From Climacium dendroides (lineage: Eukaryota; Streptophyta; Bryopsida; Hypnales; Climaciaceae), in the NCBI GenBank assembly GCA_950106755.1, contig OX467086.1, positions 22,276,001 through 22,340,000 of the forward strand: a DNA stretch of 64,000 nucleotides, written 5' to 3'. A program made the translations under genes and the position numbers. How positions within the stretch are numbered: position 1 is the first letter of the stretch; each line of letters begins with the position of its first letter. The notes under the pieces were generated by a model. It was given only the letters and a program-made list of their open reading frames with translations, was not told the DNA's origin and ran no database searches. Below are positions 23,440 to 35,272 of the stretch, piece after piece.

Positions 23440-25524
23440 CAGGGGAATCATCAGGGAGCAGAACCCAAGCCCAGAACGTGACTCCTGATCCCAACGTCCA
23501 AAACCAGAGTGCAACCAGTGCGCCTGCAGCGAGTGTCCACTGTCCAGCCCACGGAAACGTTAAACCATCGCTTTAGAGACCAGAGTTAGGTGGCGGACTG
23601 AGTCAAGCCACCGTGCCTCTGATGAGACTCTATGAATAAGACACACGAATAATTGGCCGCAGAAAAGTAAGCACGTGCAGCAGGCAGATCTAGATCAACC
23701 TACAGTAGAGAATTTTGGAATCCCGATCTCCCACCCTCGAAAGATCAAGGAGCCAGAAAAAGGCTGATGAAGAACACCTTTTGGGGATAGGTATTCCAAA
23801 AAGGCTGATAAAGAACAACTCCAAAAATAGTATTGTGGTGGGGTTTGACAACCAATTGTAAAGCTTTTCTCATCGTCCCCTAGTTTTAATTTAGAAACTC
23901 ACCATGTCTGCTTCGTCATCTCGACTTTATCATAGCATTGGTTACCACGACTAGCTTTTACATCATCAACCAGTTCAGAACCAATCAGTATCCTTGCCTC
24001 CGGTAAAAATCCCAGTCTATAGGTACGATCCTCATGGTTCCAGTTCTCGACATCTGTAGATCATCCCACTTGCAAGCTTCTGAATTCGGTGACTTTCCTT
24101 TTTAAAGATTCTCTTGTTAAGCTCAGAGAATCCATTTAGTGTGACTTGATTTCGAGCGCTTCGAGATTCTTAAGTAGGATTGCTTGCCTGGCCAGATGTT
24201 GGGTATCATTCGAGTTTTCCTTCTGGTACTTCGGGATTGCAATCTTGGGGATGGTCGACTGTGGTAGTTCGTTACGTTGCTTTAGTAGGTTATCGACGTA
24301 CCTTCTAAGGTTAGTGCTCAACTTGCTCAAATACTGTACATAGCAAGTCGGGTGACACCAGCTTCATATCTATATGGATTGCCCAATCGTATCGGATTTA
24401 CCGAATTAACATCTTTGGTTCGATATTATCAATATCAGAGGTGGTTGAATCCGTCTATAATAATTATGTCCCGGTCGTCACGTCGCACTATTGCCACCGC
24501 TTTTTTATGGCATGCTCTACGCCGGGACGCTGTTTGCCCAACACTATATTGCTTACAATGTTGTGGTGCTCCTCAGCTTCGGCGTGGGATTTTATCTGCA
24601 CTACGTACGTTCTTGGCGTCGATTTTGCTTGCCTCTTTGCTTCCCTCTTTACTTGCCTTGTTTTTCAAATTTAGAGGAACACTCACAGCTATACGATATC
24701 CACAATGCAGACTCTGAGACATCAGTTGGACCTGGGCATGCAGTTCGAGATTGGTCTCTCCAGCAAGAGCTAGCACGATATCGAGGTATAATTACATTCC
24801 TTGTGTGCATTGCACGAGCAAGTTTCTTAGACGCGAGAATTCAGTTACTGGTGCCTTTCATTCCACAGGGGGCTCATATTCAGTTCCAGGTGTTAAAATT
24901 CCCGGTGAGTCCCACTTTCCCCGGTGTTTTCCCGATGTTCCCAGTGTACAACACACAGGGAAAAGTGGGGCTCACCGGGAATTTTAACACCGGGAACTGA
25001 ATATGAGTTTCCTGAGTTCTACACAACTGGTACAGTTATGAGATTAGCACCATGTTCTTGGCCTACTTGGCCTCTTTACATATACACTCATACTGGCCTA
25101 GCTAGCTTGCATTTCGAATTTAGTGTAATACTAACAACTCGTAATTAAGACTCTCAGATATCAGTTGGCCCTGGCCGGCAGTTTGAGATTGTACTCTCCA
25201 GCAACATCAGGATATCAATTCCTCAGAGAAACTCCGTCTGAGCGGTGTACGAGCAAGCGTCTGAGTGAACTCGTAAGAACTCAGTTACCGGTGCTTTCAT
25301 TCTACGCAACTCTTGCAGTTTCTTTAAAGTTCTGAGAACTACCACCATGATCTTGGCATCGACAGCCCCATCGCACACTCATACTTTGCTTGTTTTTCAA
25401 ATTCAGAGTACCATTAACAACTTTAGTTTCCAATTCTTATAATGCAGGTTCTGATATACAGTAGGACCTGGCAGTTCTAGATTGCACTCCCGGATCCTGG
25501 TGACCACCTTTAGTGTAGTACGGG
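23440..25524 (+). other. Non-coding leader/promoter region of KAI2-like copy B
   Basis: Counterpart of the copy A leader. The ATCAGTTGG-type module occurs three times here (about 24705-24775, 25150-25205 and 25440-25500), against twice in copy A. A 135-base inverted repeat (24873-25007) is inserted between the first two. The acceptor-like CTTATAATGCAG before 25448 is kept. Open frames through this stretch (for example 24491-25000) run across the inverted repeat and are not shared with copy A, so I treat them as chance. Confidence 0.4.
24873..25007. repeat. 135-bp inverted repeat in the copy B leader
   Basis: The arms begin CTCATATTCAGTTCC(A/C)GGTG, continue TTAAAATTCCCGGTGAG, and pair over about 50 bases around a 30-base loop. 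It is absent from the copy A leader. It looks like a small hairpin element. Confidence 0.85.
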
Positions 25525-27842
25525 ATGTCGAACTCCGTGCTCGATGCCCACAATGTCCGAGTTCTGGGCGACGGCGACCAAGTGGTGGTCCTGGGGCACG
25601 GCTTTGGATCCGACCAGTCCATGTGGAAGTACCTTGTGCCGTCGCTCTTGAAGAACGGCATGAAAGTGGTCCTCTATGACCTCATGGGGGCCGGCACTAC
25701 CGACATCGAGGACTTCAACTTCAACCGATACTCGTCCTATCACGCCTTCGCCGATGATCTGCTGGCCGTCCTGGCCAAGCTCGAGGTCGAGAGTTGTGTG
25801 TATGTTGGACACTCCATGTCTGGAATGATTGGGTGCTTGGCTTCCATTGAACGACCCGATGTCTTCCAGAAACTAATCCTTCTCTCCGCGTCTCCTAGGT
25901 AACAATCACACGTTCAGCCCATGAATATCGGCAATTAGGATTACATCTTTCTTTGAACATCGATCAAGTTTTGCAAGCTTTGAATAAGTATCGAAGTTTG
26001 TAATTCAGTTTGTGATCATCGAGTTCTGCAAGTTTTGCAAGTTTCGTGATGAAGTCGTTTGTAAGTTTTTCATTTAGTTTGTGATTTACACTCGTTTTGC
26101 AAGTCGTACGTTTGCAAGTTTTGAAATATAGTTTGTGACTCATCTGTGCACGTACGTTCGGCAAGTCGTTTGCAAGTTTTTAATTCAGTTATTGATCGAT
26201 TCATGCGAATTTTGCAAATTTTGCAAGTTGTCGTTTGCAAGTTTGTAACAGAGTTTGTGGTTTATGCACATTTTGCAAGTCATTTTGGAAGTTTAAAACT
26301 CAGTTTGTGATCTTTTTATGTGAAATTTTGCAAGCTCTGTGCCTTTGTATAGCAAGTCGTTTGCAAGTTTGTGCTGTTATTGTCTGTGATTTCTGCAAAT
26401 TTTGCAAGTTTTCTACCCGTTTGCACCTTTGTTCTGTATTTTGTGATTTATGCTAGTCTCAAGTTCATAATAAATAAATAGTGTATGCTTTAATAAATAT
26501 TTAGGGTAGGCTTACTCAAGTTTCTGCTTGTTTCTAGACGGTGGTCACATTCTAGACGTACTTGCTTCTGGCAGGTACCTGAATGATGCGAACTATCACG
26601 GAGGATTCGAGCAGCAAGACCTGAATGAACTGTATGCTAGCATGAAGTCCAACTTCAGAGCGTGGTGTAGAGGATTTGCAGCAGTGGCTGTGGGTATCGG
26701 CGGGGACAACCACGACCAAGCAGTGCATGACTTTGGCGGCACCTTTTCGGCAATGAGGTTGGACGTCGCACTGAGCATCGCTCCAATTATCTTTCAAAGT
26801 GACTATCGAAGCATCTTGCCTCAGGTAATAAAAGAGAGCTAACACTGGAGAACAAACAGTTAATTTGTTGTTGTATTGTTAGTATCAACCAGTGAATATG
26901 ATTGTACAGAACTGAAATTTCGTTAAGTTGGCGCGATTCTAGCGTCAAAATTGTGACATGTCTCTGCACAAAGCTCTACTTTCAGACCACAAACTAGGAC
27001 AGGTACGGTATGGACTTATGTTTCAGACCGCGCTTTCCGAAACGTGCCAAACTAATGGATTATCGGCAATTTAACAAATTTGACGTTGAAGCCAGGAGCT
27101 TCTCCGGAATAAAATAAAATAACTAGATATGTACCGTAAAGTCTTCATTCACCATTCAGTAACGATGTTCCAATGTTCCATTCACCACACAGGTGAACCT
27201 TGAACTTTAACCTACAACAATCTAGAAGTCTGCAGCATCTAAAAGTTTACACATTTATTTTTGTCTTCAGCTCTAAATCAATTGCAAAAAACTAAATGCC
27301 AGCATATCAATGGAGTTTGTAATTAATGTAATGTATGGTTAATGGAGTCTCTACCCTACATAATGGAAAATTTTGTTAAAATGGTGATATTTTATACACC
27401 ATTTTTCCATTCATTTTCTTTCTTAGCTCTAAAAAGTCTAAGACAGATATAGATTTCAAACTGCACGGTCTAAATATAAAAGTGTCTAGTTCATAGAATA
27501 CTGCGATTTTAACAAAACAAGAATATATTCCTGTTTTGGATTGGAACTGGGAATGCTTTGCTACACAAATTGGGTGCTCATTGTGCATTTGAAGACTTGA
27601 TGATTATTGTTCACAGTCTAATTAATTAATGTCTGATATTCACAATGACGCAGGTTACAGTGCCTTGCCACATAATTCAATGCCAGAAGGATATTGTTGT
27701 TCCAGTTGAAGTGGCGGAGTACATGAGACGCAATTTGGGAGGGTGGGCGTCTGTGGAGATCTTGCAAGCTCACGGTCATTTGCCACAAATGGCCGACCCC
27801 GAGTTGCTCATTCCGGTGCTCCTGCGCTATCTTCAAGGTTAA
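25525..27842 (+). CDS. KAI2/D14-like alpha/beta-hydrolase receptor, copy B, intact
   Basis: Exons 25525-25898, 26575-26824 and 27654-27842 join with matching phases to give 270 residues, the usual length for KAI2/D14. Family motifs run in order: GHGFGSDQSMW (residues about 24-34), YDLMGAGTTD, VGHSMSG with nucleophile Ser97, LSASPRYLND across the first splice, GGFEQQDLNEL, AWCRGFA, IIFQSD, TVPCHIIQCQKD with Asp221, and AHGHLPQM with His250, so the triad is complete. By family knowledge the protein is a soluble receptor-hydrolase for karrikin/KL- or strigolactone-like butenolides, acting with MAX2 F-box and SMXL-type partners. The start follows an in-frame-free leader and matches the family N-terminus (VLDAHNV). 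Exon 1 encodes exactly the same protein as copy A. Assignment to KAI2 versus the D14/DLK2 or bryophyte KAI2-like clade needs a phylogeny. Confidence 0.92.
25966..26455 (+). repeat. Tandem repeat filling KAI2-like intron 1, copy B
   Basis: The same array of about eight 55-70 base units as in copy A, in the same order (core GCAAGTCGTTTGCAAGTTTG). The array therefore predates the segmental duplication. The two arrays differ by scattered substitutions and small indels. Confidence 0.8.
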
Positions 27843-28466
27843 TTGAATCGATCACAATGCAGCATGTCTTAATATCCATATCAGTACTTAGAGTATCGAT
27901 CAGCTGGAGATCGAATGTGCTGTGGATTCTACAGTTCTCCCTGGAAGTACAATAGTCTACATATGGAATCCGGCAGTTTATATGTTCAGAGTTTTAATTA
28001 AGATCGACTTGTCGAACGCCTAGAAGATTTGACTGACCTTGAGCAAGTTCGATCACATATAATCGATCTCCGAATCCAAAAGATAGTACGTTCTGGACTG
28101 GTGTCTAAATATTCTACACACGATAGCAGGGACGCAACTTCACGACTCTTGTGCCCATGTTTAAGAGTCGAACTTTTTTTGAATTTATCAGGTCGATGTC
28201 ATTTTTGTGTCTCTGAATGATTCTTGAAGAACCGGTTCTTTTTGCAACTCTCTCGATCTGATGCATGATCGTAGACTAGAGAGTGGACTCAGGTACCATT
28301 TCATACTTGACAGAAGGAGACCGAATTCGGGTGAAGTCGCGGCATTCCGTGCTCCATTTTGATCACATCTAATGACATGCATCTGGCTTGTTGTGCCTTC
28401 AAGATATGAATGAGTATCGGCACCTTCCCATTTTAACCGAATTGTGGGCGGAATTGTGCCAATTTA

Positions 28467-29119
28467 ACCCCTAAATGTCTGAGACACCGAATCTTGGTGT
28501 TGATAATACTTTGAAGTTAAATAAAATTTAATAAAATTGCTGTTTTTAGTAGTTTATATATATTTTTTAAATTATTTTTGAAGTCTAGTTTTAGCATCAA
28601 AATTCTGATTTTGAAAATGATTGATTCTGATTTTTGTATTCAAGGTTTTGTGCAAGGGTGTCCATGCAATGTAATCTTGACTTTCCTAGTGTTCACGGCT
28701 ATTGGAAATGAGTCCCAAATACATTAGATCTTAAAGAAAAAATTACATTAGAAATTCATTTGAAAGAATTGTAGAGTAGATTTTGAGAAACCATAAATTG
28801 ATCGGGGTTATTTATGTTAGGTGTTTTGTCCTCATATTTTATTGGTGACCAACTTTTTAGATTTGACATGTGAAAAGAGGATTGAAAGACTTCAAATTCC
28901 TTTTGTAGTTTTGACCCTCGCATGATGAAACATTCTAATATTTCAATCCATAAGTGATATTGTTGTGTTTTCTTTTCCTATTTGATTTCTAACATGTCTA
29001 GTTTGAATTTGTGTGGTTACAATTCAAAAAGAATTGATACAACTTATCAAAATGTTGGCTTTTTGTTCAATTTAGAACAAATTCCAAGAAGCTCAAAAAA
29101 GGCCATGGACATTTAGGAT
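28467..29119. mobile_element. TIR element inserted in segmental copy B
   Basis: The left end TTTA|ACCCCTAAATGTC and the degraded right end GGACATTTAGGAT enclose 653 bases. Copy A is uninterrupted at the matching place (GAATTGTGCCTATTTATTGA near 5894-5915), so it shows the empty site and a TA insertion target. The body matches 34697-35272 in reverse complement. Confidence 0.7.
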
Positions 29120-29490
29120 TTTATTTTTTGAAAAAATAATTTTTCTAAAATTTTGGAATTTATTTTTAGAATTATTTTCCACTGCCCCTACCCTACAACT
29201 ATGGTATCCATTTCTATCATAAATCACACTAATCAATTTATGAAGGGTTGAACTACTTCCATGATGAAAAGAATGGTGAAACAATGTGAGATATTAGCAT
29301 TGAAGAACCATGGATGTTTTATGGCAAGCTTGAATGAATTGGACTGAGAAAGAAATTTTAATCATTTTAAAAGTTGACATTAATGAAGAGTTTATTTATT
29401 AATTCTAAAGAGAATGTGTAAGTAACATTGAAATTATATATATACCCATTAGAAGGGATAGTCTGTAGTAACATTGACATGATTGAGGGT

Positions 29491-32400
29491 AAATTAAACA
29501 AATGGAGAATTTTATTAAAATGGAGCCATTCCACAAACTTTGGTACTATTAAGGTTTAGACTGTATAGTTTGAAATCTATATTTATTTTAGATGGCACAT
29601 TTTCAATTTAGATTGCAAGGTCTAAAATCTATACTTGTCCTAGATGGTACTTTGTAGTTTAGATTACATCGTCTACAAGTGGCATTTAGAATATTATCAT
29701 TTTAACAAAATTCCATTTACAATTTGTTGGAGTAAGTAACTAGTTCTATTGACTTAAGAAGAAGAGAAAAAGTCCCAAAGAGAAAGAATCCCAACCATTT
29801 ATTTTATTTGTATTGCTGGCTTACATTCAGAGTTTGTTCATCTTAAATTCTACAAGCAAAGTGGCTTCAAAAAGTCAGTACAAGTGACATTTAGTTAGAT
29901 TTACTAAAATAATTGCACCTAATAGAAACTAGGTGCAAAACCATCCCATTTAGATTATTGCCTTAATTTTAACCCCTATATACATGCCTAACATGAGCGT
30001 TCAAGGTAGATTTTAAGTACACCTACTTTTGTATTTTGAAAATTTATAGTTTATTCACAAAAGGTCCAAAAAATACATGCAACATAGAGAATCTAAAAGG
30101 GTGATGGCTGGCTTTGGATATCACTTTTTGGACACACTAATTAAGTGATTCTTGTTTAAAACCTCCAAAGTTTGTCTAATTTGTTTATTTTGATCAAGTA
30201 ATAAAAACCTAAAATGAAAAAAAAATCCTACACTTTAATATGATTAATATGTATATTTCTATTGAGTTTATTTTTTTTCAAAGTAAATTTTTGGACCTAT
30301 TGATAGAGGTGAGAAAAACTTCTGAATTTTGGAATTTGCAGGCATCATAGTGCACAATTTATTAAATTTTTATTGATGAAATTAACTTTTTTATATGTTG
30401 GACCACAAAATGTAAGTTATATCCAAAAATAATATTAGAATAAAATTATTTGATATTCCAAATGCTTGTTTCTAAGGATTTTAGGTACATGTGACAAAAC
30501 TTACTTTTTCAACTAAAAAATTAACTAAAAATTCTTAAAATCCTTTGATTGTCATAAAAAAAATTCTTAACACATTATTAGTGTTGAAAACTAAAACTAC
30601 ATTTTATGAATTTGTACTTTATAATATTTAAAAGATGAAGTCATTTGACACAGTGACATGGACTAATATTGTAGTTAAGACAACATTTTTGGATACCCAA
30701 AGCCAACCATTACCCAAAATTCCTTTTGACTTCCAAGAAGATTCTTGAAACAATAATTTAGATAGTTTAGTAATTGAAACCAAGTTCAAATGATTATTTG
30801 GTAATGTTAGGTATATTTACCTTTGAATTTACATTAAAAAAGAATATATAACTTTGATCTAATGACTATTTAAAATGAATATCACCATCTAAAGACTACC
30901 TAAAAATGTTGTTTAGGACATTTCTTTTTGACACATTAGGTTGCCTTTATCTACAACCTCATATTGGAATTGATTTATGAATTATAATTATATACTAGGA
31001 TGATTGTAAAAAACACTTGTCCTATTTTTTGTCCCCTTGGCTTTAGACAAGTGCTTTTTTGCTCATAACTTTTGCATCATTTGTCAATTTTACATGAAAT
31101 TTAAAATACAAATATATGTGGTAGTTACATACATTAAATAATTTTTTTCATTTAAAAAGATTATCATACTATTTTTAAATAGCCTCCAATTGGATGTCTA
31201 CCTTGACCATTTTAGGGATCTTTAGTGCAATTTTGACACAAAAATGCTAATTTGAAGCTCAAAATTGAAATACAAGGACTTCTATTAAAGTTACACAAGT
31301 ATTCAAAGAGATTTTCTAGAAATAGTAAATTGTCCACCTTCAATATATGCTCAAAGTACACTACCTTTGCATAAGTGCAAAGAATGCAATTTTTTTTCCA
31401 AAAATGAAAATGTTTGAGAAGGAGATTGTTTAAGTTAAAATAAATAAATTATTTTATTTATTAGAATTTATTTACTATTTTCCAAAAACTAAACATCAAT
31501 ATGGACTTGGAATTTTCCATCATGCTTTTTTTGTGCATAACTTTTAGAGAAAATTTTCTAAGTCTAAATTTTTAATAGTATCACTAAAATAGACTGTTGA
31601 ATAAAAAATGGCAAGTGTTTCTAGCAACTACCCACCTAGAATGCATAACATTGTGTGTGTATGTTTCAATATTGAGAATTCTATGTGAAGGTACCACATT
31701 TTTGTTGTAGGGTAATTGCAAGAATGACTTGTTGACTATTGCACCATTTGGCATAAGCTTCTATTCATTGTACTATGACTATGAACTTTTGGAAAAATAC
31801 TTCAAAATAAAATAAAGTAAGTATAATTAATATAACACTAAAAATAACATATCACCAAAGTTTGAGACCTAAAAAATTTTAGGTCAAAAGTTATTCATGA
31901 AATAGAGCAAATTTTTCTTTAAATTTGAAAGAAATAGACATTTAGACATTTTACTTTGTCTATATGGAAAGATTTCATAAAGAAGACATTTTACCAAAAG
32001 AATGATCAAGAAACCATCTTCAATGTTTAAAAGTACATGTGCAAGGGAGACCTATTTGCACAAGTGTGGAAGACTTAAAATAATATGATTTTTACATGCC
32101 CCTTAATAGGAACATATTTGCCTAGTGTAAAAATATACCACAAAATTTTAACTCTAAATCATTAATTTTAAGTATTCCTAATCCCAAAATATTCTAAATC
32201 TCAAAGTGTGACAGATTAGCAAAATCTATTTTTAAATATAAAATGATTTTGTAAATTTTTTGAAAAATAAAGGATACAACTACATTCAAGATAGCTATCT
32301 TTGGTAAAAATTTCAAGTGCATGCAAGTCATGCTTCAAGAATTATCATGAAGAAAAAGTCCTATACTCTATGTGATGTAATTAAGCATTGGTATTTCTTG

Positions 32401-34696
32401 TAAACACCTTGTAGTTTAAATTTTTTAACTAAATAAAATTTCATTAAATTCTCACTAGTATTATAATTCTTGAGATGAATATTTTGTTTAAGTTATTAAA
32501 GCATTCAAAAATATTTTTTGGACAAAATCTGATTTTTTAAACATTTCATTCCAAGTTTTCATGCAAGGAGGAGTATTGCAAAGTAATTTAGAATTTCTAT
32601 TCTTAAAGAGATTTATAAGGGTACTCCTTAGAGTTTCTCGTTTGGGGAAAAAATAACAATGTTTGAACTTCATTTGACCCTTATAAGACCAAAGCCATTT
32701 TTCTGTCAAAAACCATTCAAAATTGCAATTTTTATTACATTTATCCAAGAAATTTTGTTTTTATTAATAATCTAACCATAAATTTCATGAAGTTTGATCA
32801 TATAGATTAAAAGATATTAGCATTCAAAGTTTGTTTGTTTTTTAATGTTGGTCTACAATTCCAGATGAATTTGTGGAATTTTTTTTGCACTGCAATTTCT
32901 GAATTAAAATTTTTTTGTTGAATAATTGAGTATAAAGTATAGGATAAAATTTTTAAAAACAAAAACAACTTGATTTTCATTCTATAAAAAAATATTATGT
33001 AGAAGTAGGTTCAAGATTGAAAAAAACACAAAATTGTTAATAGCTTTGAGATGGGTTTAAAATTGCATTTCAAAATAAATCCTTTAGGTTATTTTTTCAT
33101 GAACTCAAGATTTTCACAAAAAACACAATATTTTCCATAGCTTGTTTTAGAATATATATATGTATGTATGTATACATATACATATACATATATTTTTTTT
33201 AATTGCAATTTGACATGACACTTGAGGTTGAATCACCTATGAGCATTATAAACTCTAGTCTTTGTATGAATAATTTGAACCTAAAATGCATCATGCGGCT
33301 CTAAAATATAAATCAAACACATTGTCTTATTCATTAGGGGAGACTTAAAGACTGTTTCCGAGTTGTTCCTTTGTATGTGAACCATTGTAGTGCTAGTAGG
33401 TATTAAAATTTTCATAGAGTAATAAAAACCAATTAAATTTTAATTAATTAAAAATTATTTATTTATTTAATAATTATTTAAAAATATCAAATCTATTTAT
33501 TTTTAAAAATTAATAAAATATTTATTTGATGTGGTTGTGTCCTAATCACTTCAGACTATTGGTTTCATGTTGTTTCCATGTTCATTAGATGAAATTCACC
33601 TACTCTAAAGAGTTGAAAATTTGTACGAGTTCCTAAATTGTAGGAACTTGACCATAACAACAGTCTAGTATAGCAAAGTGACTGCCATGTCAAATAATAA
33701 TAATAAATTATTTTTGAAATTATTTTTATTATTTTACTTTTATTATAATATTATAATAATTTTAATAATTTTAAATTTTATTTAAAAATCTGGCCAATGA
33801 TGGTTAGTTTTTAGCATAAAGAACAAGCTTGAAATGGCCTTTTCCAATAAAGCTAAAAACTTTTAGAGTTTGAGAACTCACAATTTTCTGAAAGCCTTGA
33901 TAATCTTCTAATACAACAAACATTTCAAGATGTATCAACATACTAAGTAAAGGCACAAAATTTTTTATTTTGAATTCTTAGAAAAAATTGACAAAATATC
34001 ATGCAATTCCAAATTATGGTGTACAAAACCTAGTTTTAAGCTTGGCTACCTTTGAAATTAATGTTCTTTCAAATTGCAACTAATTTTTTCTTCAAACTTC
34101 CATAGTAATATGATGTTATATATTGCATATTATAGTTTTTGTATATCTATTTTTGGACTTTGCCTATTTCGCTTATGGTATGGTTGTTTGAATGAAAAAA
34201 ATTCAAATCTATACTTAGTTTTGCTAATTACTATAAGGCCTTTTTTTTAAGTGTCAACAACAGAATGTATTGCAATTAGGTACTTCTATTCCATAGCATG
34301 ATTGGAGTTAATCTCTCTCTTCATTCATGATGCACTTGTAGATGCTTTAGAAGAAATCTCACACATTCTAATTAATGTTTTGTTGTTAAATTTAATACAA
34401 TTGTGTTTAACCTTTGATGAACGAATTGGTGACCGTGGAAACCATCACCCTTTGGATACCTTGGGAATCATTGGTTTAAAAAAAATGCATAAACATTCAT
34501 TAGAAGTCTTTTCTTTTCACAACAAAATTTTGAAGATGAATAGTTGCACTTCTATCTTACACAAAAGGACTCTCTGTCATTCATCGGACACAAATCATTT
34601 GCGACATTGTTTATGGATTAAAATAACTTAGTTTTAGCATTATTTTAGTTACTATTTTATTGACTCTCTATTTTTAATACAATTATATTAGATTGA
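29491..34696. other. Long AT-rich intergenic region
   Basis: About 5 kb without a recognisable gene. The open frames (32488-32748 minus, 34302-34631 plus) have no family features. A TATG/TACA microsatellite lies near 33158-33192, and A/T runs are common. Confidence 0.4.
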
Positions 34697-35272
34697 ACCT
34701 ATAAATGCCCAAAGCCTTTTGTTGAGTTTCTTGGAATTTGCTCTAAATTGAACAAAAAGCCAACATTTTGATAAGTTGCATCAATTCTTTTTGAATTGTA
34801 ACCACACAAATTCAAACTAGACATGTTAGAAATCAGATAGGAAAAGAAAGCACAACAATATCACTTATGGATTGAAATATTATAATGTTTCATCATGAGG
34901 GGGTTAAAACTACAAAAGTGATTTGAAGTCCTTCAATCCTCTTTTCACATATCAAATCTAAAAAGTTGGTCACTAATAAAATATGAGGACAAAACACCTA
35001 ACATGAATAACCCCGATCAATTTATGGCTTCTCAAAATCTACTCTATGATTCTTTTAAATGAATTTCTAATGTTGCATGGACACCCTTGCACAAAATCTT
35101 GAATGCAAAAATCATATGCAATCATTTTCAAAATTGGATTTTGATGTTGAAATCAAAATTCAGAAAGAATTTTTCGAAAATACAAACTACTAAAAATAGC
35201 AATTTTGTTAGATTTTATTTAACTTCAAAGTATTTTCAACACCAAAATTTGGTGCCTTGGGCATTTAGGGGT
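34697..35272. mobile_element. TIR element, inverted relative of 28467-29119
   Basis: Inner end ACCTATAAATGCCC, outer end GGGCATTTAGGGGT|TAA. Long matching blocks in reverse complement to 28467-29119 include CTTGGAATTTG, AACAAAAAGCCAACATTTTGA and CATGGACACCCTTGCACAAA. Confidence 0.7.

Larger units (their letters stand above)
23440..29490. repeat. Segmental duplication, copy B
   Basis: This is the second copy of the KAI2-like segment, about 22.7 kb downstream of copy A. It is interrupted at 28467-29119 by a TIR element that is absent from copy A. Homology to 5990-6400 resumes around 29205-29480 (TATCCATTTCT, TGAGATA, GGCAAGCTTGAATGAA, GGGATAGTCTGT). Its left edge abuts a near-perfect palindrome at 23303-23434. 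The leader region 24.4-25.4 kb is longer than in copy A. Confidence 0.8.

Noticed and set aside
24491..25000. A 169-codon open frame upstream of copy B
   Set aside because: It runs through the 135-base inverted repeat and is not conserved in copy A.
28467..35272. A single 6.8-kb transposon with 600-base terminal inverted repeats
   Set aside because: Each arm has its own TTTAGGGG-type ends, and the sequence just inside the left arm (29205-29480) is homologous to segmental copy A at 5990-6400. These are two inverted insertions, not one element.
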